From UBA1952 sp965200035 (GTDB lineage: Bacteria; Bacteroidota; Bacteroidia; Chitinophagales; Chitinophagaceae), in NCBI GenBank assembly GCA_965200035.1, contig OZ241334.1, positions 3,162,001 through 3,226,000 of the forward strand: DNA of 64,000 bases. Reading direction: 5' to 3'. The translations under genes were made by a program, and so were the position numbers. How positions within the stretch are numbered: the first letter of the stretch is position 1; every line of letters starts with the position of its first letter. The notes below the pieces were generated by a model. The model ran no database searches. It was not told the DNA's origin and was given only the letters and a program-made list of their open reading frames with translations. Shown here in pieces: positions 35,022-42,683 of this stretch.

Positions 35022-36392
35022 TCAAAGGCCGTGTTCACTGATCAGCCACATCAGGTAGGCCATGGTTGCTGCGCCCAGCTTTAGCTCTCTGTGACTTACG
35101 GCTTCGAATACGTCCCGCTCTGTGTGGTGATAGTCGAAATAGCGCTGCTGATCCGGCACCAGTCCGGCTAATGGTGTGCCCAGCTTTTTCAATGGATCAA
35201 TATCTACGCCGCTTTCTTCCAGCGAAAAGTCATAGACGGTGACGCTGGCAAAATAAGGAGCATATTGCTGACGGATGGTCTGCTTGTTGGCCGCGCTCAT
35301 ATCCAGCCCGATGCCTCTTGGCGAAAAGCCTCCGGCATCGCTTTCCATGGCGAGGATGTGCTTTTCATGCTTAGCTGCTGCACTGTCGGCATAAGCCCTG
35401 CCGCCGCGTGCGCCATTCTCTTCATTCATAAATAATACTGCCCTGATGCTGCGCTTCGGGCGAAGGCCGAGCGCTTTAAAGGTGTGGATGACTTCGATGG
35501 CCTGCACACAGCCTGCGCCATCATCATGCGCGCCTTCTCCTACATCCCAGCTATCAAGGTGGCCGCCGCATACGAGGTATTCATTGGGCACTTCTGTTCC
35601 GTGCAGTTCACCAATTACGTTATAAGAAAGCACTGAATCGAGCATTTTGCAATTGGAAGTGAGTTGGGCTGTAACCCTATTTTTGCGCAGGTTTTTCTCC
35701 AGTTCATCAGCTGAGATATTACCGATGGATACGGCCGGTATCTTGGGAATTGTATCATAATAGCGGGTGGTGCCGGTATGCGGCACATCATCCATTCCGG
35801 TAGATATGGACCGGATAATGACTGCCACTCCGCCTTTTGCGCTTACCAGTCCGGGAGTCATCCAGCGATACTTGACCGCGTCACCATAGCCTGCAAACGT
35901 GGAGATCATATCCTGACGAAAGCGATAGTTGAAGAATACAATTTTTCCCTTTACTGCATCCGGCTTCAATGCTTTGAACTCATCCAGATTCTGCACCATT
36001 ACGATCGGTGCCTGAAGCACTTTGCCATTCGTGCCTACTGCATTGCCTAAAGACAGCATCTTTACCGGCTCAAAGGTCTTTGCGCCATCTGCTTTAAGCT
36101 TCAGCGATTCTGCGCCCCTGACCCAGTGCGGCACCCATACCGGCTGCAGCCATACACTATCCGCACCTGCCTCGCGCAATGCTTTTTTACCCCATTGTAC
36201 CGCACGCTCTGCTTCCGGTGAGCCGCTTAACCGGTGCCCGATCTGCTTGGTAAGCGTGCGCAGATTGTCATAGCAGGTGCCGTGCAGCATGATCTCATCT
36301 CTGATTTGGATCAGCGTAGCCGAGTCATTATCTGCCGCATGTAAGCGCAGCGCACATCCTGCCACCAGTATAAGTATTGCTAATCGCTTCAT
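35022..36392 (-). CDS. Secreted M28 family zinc peptidase
   Basis: 456 residues with a signal peptide (MKRLAILILVAGCALRLHA). A PA-like protease-associated domain lies at about 130-240. The M28 catalytic domain has CGGHLDSWDVGEGAHDDGAG (zinc ligands His and Asp, then the D-D pair) and FMNEENGARGGRAYAD (catalytic Glu and ligand Glu). Later ligands are in DAGGF and DYHHTERD. Family members are aminopeptidases or glutamate carboxypeptidase-like enzymes, probably acting on peptides in the periplasm or at the surface. Confidence 0.9.
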   Translation of the reverse strand: MKRLAILILVAGCALRLHAADNDSATLIQIRDEIMLHGTCYDNLRTLTKQIGHRLSGSPEAERAVQWGKKALREAGADSVWLQPVWVPHWVRGAESLKLKADGAKTFEPVKMLSLGNAVGTNGKVLQAPIVMVQNLDEFKALKPDAVKGKIVFFNYRFRQDMISTFAGYGDAVKYRWMTPGLVSAKGGVAVIIRSISTGMDDVPHTGTTRYYDTIPKIPAVSIGNISADELEKNLRKNRVTAQLTSNCKMLDSVLSYNVIGELHGTEVPNEYLVCGGHLDSWDVGEGAHDDGAGCVQAIEVIHTFKALGLRPKRSIRAVLFMNEENGARGGRAYADSAAAKHEKHILAMESDAGGFSPRGIGLDMSAANKQTIRQQYAPYFASVTVYDFSLEESGVDIDPLKKLGTPLAGLVPDQQRYFDYHHTERDVFEAVSHRELKLGAATMAYLMWLISEHGL

Positions 36393-36462
36393 GGCATAAA
36401 TGTAACACGCGGAATGTCATTTTTTGGGATGATAAAAATAGCTTTACCGCCAAATTGGATCA

Positions 36463-36795
36463 ATGAAACGATTTATTACCTCCATAATTACTGCCCTTAC
36501 CCTGCTGCTGCTGGCCCAATGTTCCCCAAAGACGGCTGAGACAACGACCGCAACGCGGCACCCTGCACCAACAAATACCGGTGGAAATACCCGCGCGCCG
36601 GAACAGGATATGAAGATGGGCATGCAAGTGTTTCAGGATAATTGCGGGCGCTGCCACAAGCTGTTTGTGCCGGAATCGCGCACCGTTAATCAATGGAACC
36701 ACATTCTGCCTGAAATGATTCACAAAGCAAAGTTGGATGAGACGAACGGAAATATGGTGAGGGCATATGTTTTATCTAATGCTAAGAAGGGATAA
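36463..36795 (+). CDS. Small cytochrome-c-like lipoprotein
   Basis: 110 residues. A lipoprotein signal ends in LLLLAQC. A low-complexity Thr/Pro/Asn linker follows (about 22-48). The haem-binding motif CGRCHK is at about 62-67, with a later Met (IHKAK... NGNMVRAYVL) that could be the axial ligand. This resembles the short monohaem c domain found as a lone lipoprotein in Bacteroidota. It probably carries electrons at the periplasmic face. It precedes bshA by 25 bp, and the two may be co-transcribed. Confidence 0.8.
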   Translation: MKRFITSIITALTLLLLAQCSPKTAETTTATRHPAPTNTGGNTRAPEQDMKMGMQVFQDNCGRCHKLFVPESRTVNQWNHILPEMIHKAKLDETNGNMVRAYVLSNAKKG

Positions 36796-36820
36796 TCACT
36801 AATCATAAAAAGGAACGGTC

Positions 36821-37963
36821 TTGAAAATTGGTATTGTTTGCTACCCGACCTTTGGCGGTAGCGGCGTTATGGCAACAGAATTGGGCATGGCGCTTTCCGG
36901 CAAAGGACATGAAGTGCATTTTATTACGTATCAGCAGCCGGTAAGGCTTCACTTTCACCCCAACATTTACTACCACGAAGTAAGCGTACCGGCTTATCCG
37001 CTGTTTGATTTTCCCCCCTATGAGACTGCCTTGGCCAGTACGATGGTCAATGTAATTCTCAACAATGATCTGGATCTGCTGCATGTGCATTATGCTATTC
37101 CTCATGCCTCGGCTGCCTATTTTGCCCGGCAGATATTGAAAAAACAGGGGCACGATATTCCATTCATCACCACATTGCACGGCACGGACATTACCCTCGT
37201 GGGCAAAGACCAGACCTATGCGCCGGTTGTTACTTTTTCGATCAATGAATCTGATGCGATCACGGCTGTATCCGATAATCTGCGTATAGAGACTTTTGAG
37301 TCTTTCGCTATCGAGAAAGAGATTCATGTAATTCCCAACTTTGTGGATATTTCCCGTTTTCACCAGACCGATAAAGCGCATTTCAAGAAGATGCTCGCAC
37401 CGAACGGGGAGCGCATTCTGGCGCATGTATCCAACTTCAGAAAGGTAAAGCGGGTAGAAGATGCGGTAAAAATATTTGCAGAAGTAAGGAAGCAGGTAAG
37501 CTCCAAACTGCTGATGATCGGCGATGGCCCGGAACGGCAGCATGCCGAAGAGCTTAGCCGAAATCTGGGCATTTATCAGGATGTCCGCTTCCTGGGCAAG
37601 CAGGATCAGATGGATGAGATACTCAGCATTGCAGATCTGTTCCTGTTGCCCTCTTCCTATGAGAGCTTCGGCCTGGCCGCGCTGGAAGCGATGGCCTGTG
37701 GCGTGCCGGTTATATCCACCAACGCGGGCGGCATACCGGAGATCAATGTACAGGGCAAGACCGGCTACCTCAGCGATATTGGCGATGTGGCAGACATGGC
37801 GAAGAATGCCCTGCACATTCTGAAGGATGAAGCCACGCTACAGGAATTTAAAGACGCCGCTATCGCGCACGCAGAAACTTTTGAGAAAGCCAGAATCACG
37901 CCACTGTATGAGCAGCTTTATGAAAAGGTGATCAAAGAATACAGACAAAAGACAGCCAGTTAG
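36821..37963 (+). CDS. bshA: N-acetyl-alpha-D-glucosaminyl L-malate synthase BshA
   Basis: 380 residues, starting at TTG (TTGAAAATTGGT) because the first strand of the GT-B fold (MKIGIVCYPTFGGSGVMATEL) begins there; AAAGGAACGG precedes it as a weak ribosome site. BshA joins UDP-GlcNAc to L-malate, the first step of bacillithiol synthesis. Family marks are YPTFGGSGVMATELG, HVHYAIPHA, FITTLHGTDITLVG, VSNFRKVKR and the C-terminal donor site SYESFGLAALEAMACGVPVI. bshB and bshC are not in this window. Confidence 0.93.
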   Translation: MKIGIVCYPTFGGSGVMATELGMALSGKGHEVHFITYQQPVRLHFHPNIYYHEVSVPAYPLFDFPPYETALASTMVNVILNNDLDLLHVHYAIPHASAAYFARQILKKQGHDIPFITTLHGTDITLVGKDQTYAPVVTFSINESDAITAVSDNLRIETFESFAIEKEIHVIPNFVDISRFHQTDKAHFKKMLAPNGERILAHVSNFRKVKRVEDAVKIFAEVRKQVSSKLLMIGDGPERQHAEELSRNLGIYQDVRFLGKQDQMDEILSIADLFLLPSSYESFGLAALEAMACGVPVISTNAGGIPEINVQGKTGYLSDIGDVADMAKNALHILKDEATLQEFKDAAIAHAETFEKARITPLYEQLYEKVIKEYRQKTAS

Positions 37964-38009
37964 GTTAGATAGCTGGTCTGGTAAAATCATTTCACGCTGA
38001 TTGTTGTGC

Positions 38010-38594
38010 ATGGAATATTCGTACCTCTTTGCTATTGCTCCGCCACCTGCTCTATTGGAGCAGATAGAAGCGGTGCGGAAAGAATTTGCCGCCAACTTCT
38101 CTTCCGAAGAAGCATTGAGGCGTCCGGTACATGCCACCTTATACATGCCATTCAGCCTTCCGGAGCCAATGGGTGAGCGCGATCTGGCATCCATCACCGA
38201 TTGGATGAGCAGGCAGACCACCTTTGAGCTTTCATTGAAAAACTTTGGCTTCTTCGAGAAGCCGAAACACCCGGTAGTCTTTATAGATGTGGCAGATAAT
38301 CCGGCATTGAAGGAGCTGAACAGCGGACTCAGCCGGTTGCTGCGCCTGCGGTTTGAATTTGAAGAAGATACTCAGCGAACACCTTACCATCCGCATTTCA
38401 CCATCGGCTTCCGCGACCTCTCGCCGGAAATATTTCCTGATATAAAACGAGCATACTCCAAACGCCCTTTCAGCGCAACATTTCTGGTAGATCGTGTCAT
38501 GCTCTTCCGCTATGCAGCCCGCAGGTACCGGATGCTCTGGGAGCCTTTCCGTAAAATGCCTTTAGGAATCGCCTGGCAGACGGCGCTATGGTAA
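38010..38594 (+). CDS. 2'-5' RNA ligase family (2H phosphoesterase) protein
   Basis: 194 residues from the ATG at 38010 (upstream TTGs only add MLC). The two HxT/S motifs of the 2H superfamily are HATLYMPF (about 40) and HFTIGF (about 128). The length matches LigT/ThpR-like proteins. Such enzymes open 2',3'-cyclic phosphates or ligate RNA ends in vitro; the cellular role is uncertain. It follows bshA by 46 bp. Confidence 0.85.
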   Translation: MEYSYLFAIAPPPALLEQIEAVRKEFAANFSSEEALRRPVHATLYMPFSLPEPMGERDLASITDWMSRQTTFELSLKNFGFFEKPKHPVVFIDVADNPALKELNSGLSRLLRLRFEFEEDTQRTPYHPHFTIGFRDLSPEIFPDIKRAYSKRPFSATFLVDRVMLFRYAARRYRMLWEPFRKMPLGIAWQTALW

Positions 38595-38628
38595 TTTGTA
38601 GTGCGGGCATTGCAAATGCCCTACAAAA
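38595..38628. repeat. GCATTGCAAATGC hairpin repeat, copy 2
   Basis: TTTGTAG-TGC-GGGCATT-GCA-AATGCCC-TACAAA. Starts right at the stop of the 2H phosphoesterase gene. Confidence 0.5.
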
Positions 38629-38651
38629 GAAAGTAACGGAATCTCAGTTAT

Positions 38652-38749
38652 TGTGGATCCTTCGTGCTTCAGGATGACCCGCTGTATAAGCTCCGCCGCA
38701 CCAAAATCCCATACTGTATAGGTCATGCTGACGTCAGGAAGCATCCCAT
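38652..38749 (-). repeat. Dispersed hairpin repeat (GTGGGAT...ATCCCAC), copy 2, inverted
   Basis: TGTGGATCCTTCGTGCTTCA followed by GGATGACCC at one end and GGTCATGCTGACGTCAGGAA followed by GCATCCCA at the other. It is the reverse of copy 1, with a longer central loop. Confidence 0.6.
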
Positions 38750-38823
38750 AGCGACTTGTCATTACCATAACTTACATTCCTCACGGAAACTTTTCTCACT
38801 GCAATAGTGTATTGATTTAAAAA

Positions 38824-38842
38824 GCGGGCATTGCAAATGCCC
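38824..38842. repeat. GCATTGCAAATGC hairpin repeat, copy 3
   Basis: GCGGGCATTGCAAATGCCC, followed by a decayed GGCATTATAAATGC at 38852-38866. Confidence 0.5.
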
Positions 38843-38881
38843 TTAATCAGCAGGCATTATAAATGCACATGAACTATAGCG

Positions 38882-39244
38882 CTATTCACCTTCCTCCTCA
38901 TTACCTCTTTTCAGCTGCTTTGCCAGCCGGCTCAGCGCAGCGGGCGACAAAGTGTGCAGCTGATCCATCAATGCATTTGCATCTTCGGCAAAGCCGGTAA
39001 CCTCTCTCAGCGGATGACCGGGGGCAAGCGGCTCATCCTTCGTTTCCTTCCACAAAAAGAGATCGTTGGGAGTACAGTACAACGCACGGCACAGCAGCTC
39101 TATATGCGCTAAGCTGTAAGCGGTCTTTTGTCCATTGGCGATGTCTGTGGCTGTATGTGCCGTAAAGCCGGCTTTGATCAGAAAGGAATAAGGCTTCACA
39201 ATGTTTCTGGCCTTGAATATCGGGGTGAGATTGAGGGTAAGCAT
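38882..39244 (-). CDS. Small helix-turn-helix (Xre-like) transcriptional regulator
   Basis: 120 residues from the ATG at 39244; an upstream extension of 27 codons is rich in Tyr/His/Pro and unlikely. Residues about 5-65 form a Cro/C1-type helix-turn-helix: PYSFLIKAGFTAHTATDIANG, then YSLAHIELLCRALYCTPNDLFLW. The C-terminal 45 residues are charged, with a helix (ALSRLAKQLKRGNEEE). In related proteins the tail includes such a helix for dimerisation. The AT-rich upstream region carries repeated motifs that could be its operators, suggesting autoregulation (inference). Confidence 0.8.
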   Translation of the reverse strand: MLTLNLTPIFKARNIVKPYSFLIKAGFTAHTATDIANGQKTAYSLAHIELLCRALYCTPNDLFLWKETKDEPLAPGHPLREVTGFAEDANALMDQLHTLSPAALSRLAKQLKRGNEEEGE

Positions 39245-39308
39245 CAGTGATCGTTTAAGCAATGAAGAATGTGGATAATGATAAGGATATATTGGATTAT
39301 TCCACTGG

Positions 39309-39430
39309 TTTATTATACATATCACGGAAGTAAATTGCCAATACAGGAATGAGCTGTATCAATAACGGAACTAAAATACGCATTCTAAGGAATAAATTTA
39401 TCAATTCACGGAATATTCTTTATTATACAT
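39309..39430. repeat. Direct repeat TTTATTATACAT, two copies, 110 bp apart
   Basis: Copies at 39309-39320 and 39419-39430. ATCACGGAA follows the first directly, and TTCACGGAATATTC precedes the second. They lie upstream of the HTH gene and may bind its product. Confidence 0.5.
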
Positions 39431-39668
39431 GAAATAAGATTTCAAAAAATTGGAAATAATATTTCAAAACAAGAATGTAATTTGTTAATACAGGGAAGTT
39501 AAATGCTTTGATAGTGATGTAGCAGTGCAGTATTATTGAAGTCCTGCAGCAGAATCCGGGGTATTCGGCGGTGTATCGTTCTGAATTTGTGTTAAAGCCA
39601 GAAGCCTGCTTGCATGTGGGCAGTATATCTTACCATAATCAGCGTTTAGCTCCGTTACTCTGGCTGCT

Positions 39669-39754
39669 GTGGGATGCTTCCTTGCGTCAGCATGATTGGT
39701 ATGTATGATAATCTGTATTAGCTGCCGGGCCATCCTGAGGCACCAGAGTCCCAC
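39669..39754 (+). repeat. Dispersed hairpin repeat (GTGGGAT...ATCCCAC), copy 3
   Basis: GTGGGATGCTTCCTTGCGTC at the left and CATCCTGAGGCACCAGAGTC followed by CCAC at the right. Same orientation as copy 1. Confidence 0.6.
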
Positions 39755-39869
39755 AATATCATCAGCATCAGGCTGAGAGGCTATTGAATATCCCCATTTT
39801 TACTTTTAAATTTTTACTTTTTACTTTTCCCCCGCAGATTTTTTGCATTTTGCATTTTGAATTTTTAAG

Positions 39870-41591
39870 ATGTCCGATTTATTCCGTAAAAAGACCATTG
39901 CACAGATAGAGTTGGATGCCGCTGCCGGTCTTACCGATGGGCATGGCGCGCATGAGGGCATGAGGCGCGTACTGACCACGCGCGATCTTACCCTGATGGG
40001 CATTGCTGCCGTGGTGGGCGCCGGTATCTTTTCTACTATTGGTACGGCCAGCTACGATGGCGGGCCGGGCATTGTGCTGCTGTTTTTGTTTGTGTCCATT
40101 GCCTGTGGCTTTTCTGCGGTATGCTATGCAGAGTTTGCCAGCATGGTGCCGGTGTCGGGCAGCGCGTATACCTATTCTTATGTAGCCTTTGGCGAGATCA
40201 TTGCCTGGATCATTGGCTGGGATTTGCTGATGGAATATGCGATTGGTAATATAGCGGTAGCTATCTCGTGGAGCGATTACTTCACTTCCCTGCTCGATGG
40301 CTTTGGCCTGCGCATGCCCCGCTTCATCACTATGGATTACTGGACCGCCAAAGCTATGGCTTCGCCGGATGCGATCGAAGCCTGGAACAGTGCGCCGTCC
40401 CTTGGCGGCAGCGCAAAGCTGATCTGTGATCTGCCTGCATTCCTGATCACTATAGTCATTACCTGGATTATCTATGTAGGCATCAGAGAATCCAAGCGGA
40501 TGATGAGCGGTATGGTGATCCTCAAGCTCATCGTTATCGGCCTGGTAGTCGTAGCCGGCGCATTCTATGTAGCACCTTCCCACTGGACTCCTTTTCTGCC
40601 AAATGGCATTGGCGGGGTGATGGCGGGTACGGCTGCGGTGTTCTTTTCCTACATTGGGTTTGATGCGATTTCCACCACTGCGGAAGAATGTAAAAATCCG
40701 CAGCGCGATCTGCCGCGGGGTATGTTCTATTCACTCATTATCTGTACTATTATTTATGTACTAGTAGCATTGGTGCTTACCGGAATGGTGAGCTATAAAG
40801 AGCTGAATGTAGGCGATCCGCTTGCTTATGTATTTCATTCATTGCCTGGCAAATGGCCGCAGCGCTTTGCTGGTATCATAGCAGTGAGCGCGGTAGTGGC
40901 TACGGCCAGCGTATTATTAGTATTCCAGTTAGGGCAACCGCGCATCTGGATGAGCATGAGCCGCGATGGACTGTTGCCGCCCATTTTCTCACGCATTCAC
41001 CCGAAGTACAAAACACCTTCTTTCTCTACCATTCTTACGGGCGTGGTAGTAGGAATTCCCGCGCTGTTCATGAACCTGAAAGAAGTGGTGGACTTGTGCA
41101 GTGTAGGTACGCTATTTGCTTTTGTGCTGGTATGTGGTGGCATTATCCGGCTGCAGCAGCGCCGCAAAGCGGCTATCCGCGATGGTGAGCAGGTGAGCGC
41201 TATTCCAGCCAGTCGTTTTCAGACGCCGTTTATCAGCAGTAGGATTATCGTACCCGTCCTGTTTATCACAGCCATTATATTGATCGCAAAATTCTATGCG
41301 GGCGGCATCGCCGGATTTATGGGAATCAATGAGCTGAATGCAGGGTGGGATAAGATGAGTGGCCATGTGCCTTACTTTGCTTTTGCGCTGGTATTTCTCA
41401 TCACCGCGATTCTTTCTATCGTGCGGAACTATTCTTTGATTCCTGTGCTGGGCTTTCTGTCCTGCGCTTACTTGCTTTGTGAATCCGGCACTACTAATTG
41501 GGAGCGTTTCCTGATCTGGCTGGTAGTGGGCATGGTCATCTACTTTGCCTATGGCATCCGGAAAAGCAAGCTGGCGAGCAGGCAAGGCTGA
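39870..41591 (+). CDS. APC-superfamily amino acid permease
   Basis: 573 residues with about 13-14 helices, more than the standard 12, like cationic amino acid transporters (CAT). The N-terminus is cytoplasmic. The first helix carries LMGIAAVVGAGIFSTIGTA, the substrate-binding G-x-G-I-F motif, and helix 3 begins EFASMVPVSGSAYTYSY. IGFDAISTTAEECKNPQRDLPRGM (about 255-280) is a CAT-type block. It imports amino acids with protons or by exchange; the substrate cannot be told. It stands alone and ends before a bidirectional terminator. Confidence 0.92.
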   Translation: MSDLFRKKTIAQIELDAAAGLTDGHGAHEGMRRVLTTRDLTLMGIAAVVGAGIFSTIGTASYDGGPGIVLLFLFVSIACGFSAVCYAEFASMVPVSGSAYTYSYVAFGEIIAWIIGWDLLMEYAIGNIAVAISWSDYFTSLLDGFGLRMPRFITMDYWTAKAMASPDAIEAWNSAPSLGGSAKLICDLPAFLITIVITWIIYVGIRESKRMMSGMVILKLIVIGLVVVAGAFYVAPSHWTPFLPNGIGGVMAGTAAVFFSYIGFDAISTTAEECKNPQRDLPRGMFYSLIICTIIYVLVALVLTGMVSYKELNVGDPLAYVFHSLPGKWPQRFAGIIAVSAVVATASVLLVFQLGQPRIWMSMSRDGLLPPIFSRIHPKYKTPSFSTILTGVVVGIPALFMNLKEVVDLCSVGTLFAFVLVCGGIIRLQQRRKAAIRDGEQVSAIPASRFQTPFISSRIIVPVLFITAIILIAKFYAGGIAGFMGINELNAGWDKMSGHVPYFAFALVFLITAILSIVRNYSLIPVLGFLSCAYLLCESGTTNWERFLIWLVVGMVIYFAYGIRKSKLASRQG

Positions 41592-41749
41592 TTGGGCGTT
41601 ATTTATTCGGCTCAATCTGTTTCAAAAATTTTTTAGAATGAGTATGAAGATCCCTTCAGGATGACAAAATTTATTCGGGACGACAAATTGCTGTGGATGA
41701 TAAATTGCTGCGTTAAAAATCTCAGTAAATAAATAACCCAACCCAAAAC

Positions 41750-41783
41750 AAAAAGGCCTGATGCAATCGCACCAGGCCTTTTT
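41750..41783. terminator. Bidirectional terminator
   Basis: AAAAAGGCCTG and CAGGCCTTTTT pair around a 12-nt loop, between the convergent APC transporter and acidic-protein genes. Confidence 0.85.
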
Positions 41784-41793
41784 ACATTTTTAA

Positions 41794-42294
41794 TCAAATA
41801 TCATTGTCTTCCTCGAGGTTATCGTGGTTATCACCGCCCAGGCTGTAGTAATTATTCTCTTCATCTTCTTCCCCGATATTTTCATCGGCGTCATCATCTT
41901 CGCTGCCCGGTACATCCAGGTCAGCGCCTGTCTGTCCATAGGTAGATTGTGGCTCATTCAGCGGATCGCCGTCTTCATCGGTTTCATCCAGCTTGGCTTC
42001 TTCCAGGTCCGCATCATCCATATCGCGGTTCTGGTCTGCGGCCGATAGCATCTGCAGGTCTTCCGGTGTTACATCAGCATCTGAATCAGTCGCATCAGCA
42101 TTGCGCGCCGGCGGTACTTCCGGACTGCGCTGTTCGGCAGAAGATGTTCTTGCATTCGGGCCCATATCATCTGGCCCCGTGCCTACTTTCTGGGTTTCAT
42201 TGCGCTTGTCCATAATGTCATCTTTCGCATCATAGTGCGGGTAGCCCGGGAATTTATCCTGATCGTTCTTATTATCTGGTGTGTTGTCTTGCAT
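41794..42294 (-). CDS. Highly acidic, probably disordered protein (166 aa)
   Basis: The ATG at 42294 is used; an in-frame TTG lies 6 bp upstream. The product has no signal or membrane segment and is dominated by Asp and Glu. It starts MQDNTPDNKNDQDKFPGYPH and ends with DLDVPGSEDDDADENIGEED and NNYYSLGGDNHDNLEED. I recall similar C-terminal ends in hypothetical proteins of related bacteria, but no function. Neutral composition of the surrounding genes makes the Asp/Glu bias notable. It lies 39 bp after another acidic gene and may form a transcription unit with it. Confidence 0.7.
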   Translation of the reverse strand: MQDNTPDNKNDQDKFPGYPHYDAKDDIMDKRNETQKVGTGPDDMGPNARTSSAEQRSPEVPPARNADATDSDADVTPEDLQMLSAADQNRDMDDADLEEAKLDETDEDGDPLNEPQSTYGQTGADLDVPGSEDDDADENIGEEDEENNYYSLGGDNHDNLEEDNDI

Positions 42295-42333
42295 GATCAA
42301 TCGTTTTAAAAAGTTGTGGAAAAAAGGTGTTAG

Positions 42334-42594
42334 CTATGGAATACCGGCCGTGCTGTCATCTTCTTCGGCAGGGTCATCCATATCCAGTGAATCGCCGTTC
42401 AGGATATCTTCCTCATCATCAGAAGAAATGGTAGTATCCGCCAGATCGCCGATAGGCGGTACGTGCACATGCTCCTGACCGGGAATATCACTGACATCCG
42501 GCAGATCAATCGTTGTCTCCTCCGGCTTCAGCCGCTCCCTGTCGCTGGCCGAATCGGTGAGGTCATCTTCTCTCGGATCATTGGGCGTTGCCAT
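42334..42594 (-). CDS. Small acidic, probably disordered protein (86 aa)
   Basis: 86 residues, soluble, with strings of Asp/Glu/Ser and Pro. HVHVPPIGDLADTTISSDDE and DDPAEEDD show the composition. No domain is recognisable. It is first of the acidic pair and diverges from miaB with 89 bp between the starts, so a shared promoter region is likely. Confidence 0.6.
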   Translation of the reverse strand: MATPNDPREDDLTDSASDRERLKPEETTIDLPDVSDIPGQEHVHVPPIGDLADTTISSDDEEDILNGDSLDMDDPAEEDDSTAGIP

Positions 42595-42683
42595 AATTTA
42601 TTCATTTTACCTGTAGCACTCAAAAGCTGTGCCGGGAAATGTTATGGTTTTTCGTACCGCTATCTGCTTAATTTTAAAAAAGC

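Larger units (their letters stand above)
39245..39869. other. Gene-free stretch of 625 bp with operator-like and hairpin repeats
   Basis: The first 290 bp is very AT-rich and holds two exact copies of TTTATTATACAT and several CGGAA-type motifs. Next come the third copy of the GTGGGAT hairpin repeat (39669-39754) and a TTTGCATTTTGCATTTTGAA segment just before the APC transporter gene. I see no convincing ORF. Confidence 0.7.

Noticed and set aside
36803..37816. 337-codon open frame on the minus strand
   Set aside because: It is the antisense shadow of bshA, whose family motifs are all present on the plus strand.
38882..39869. Small mobile element or restriction-type locus around the HTH gene
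   Set aside because: AT-rich sequence and repeats are present, but no integrase, transposase, methylase or inverted-repeat ends were found.
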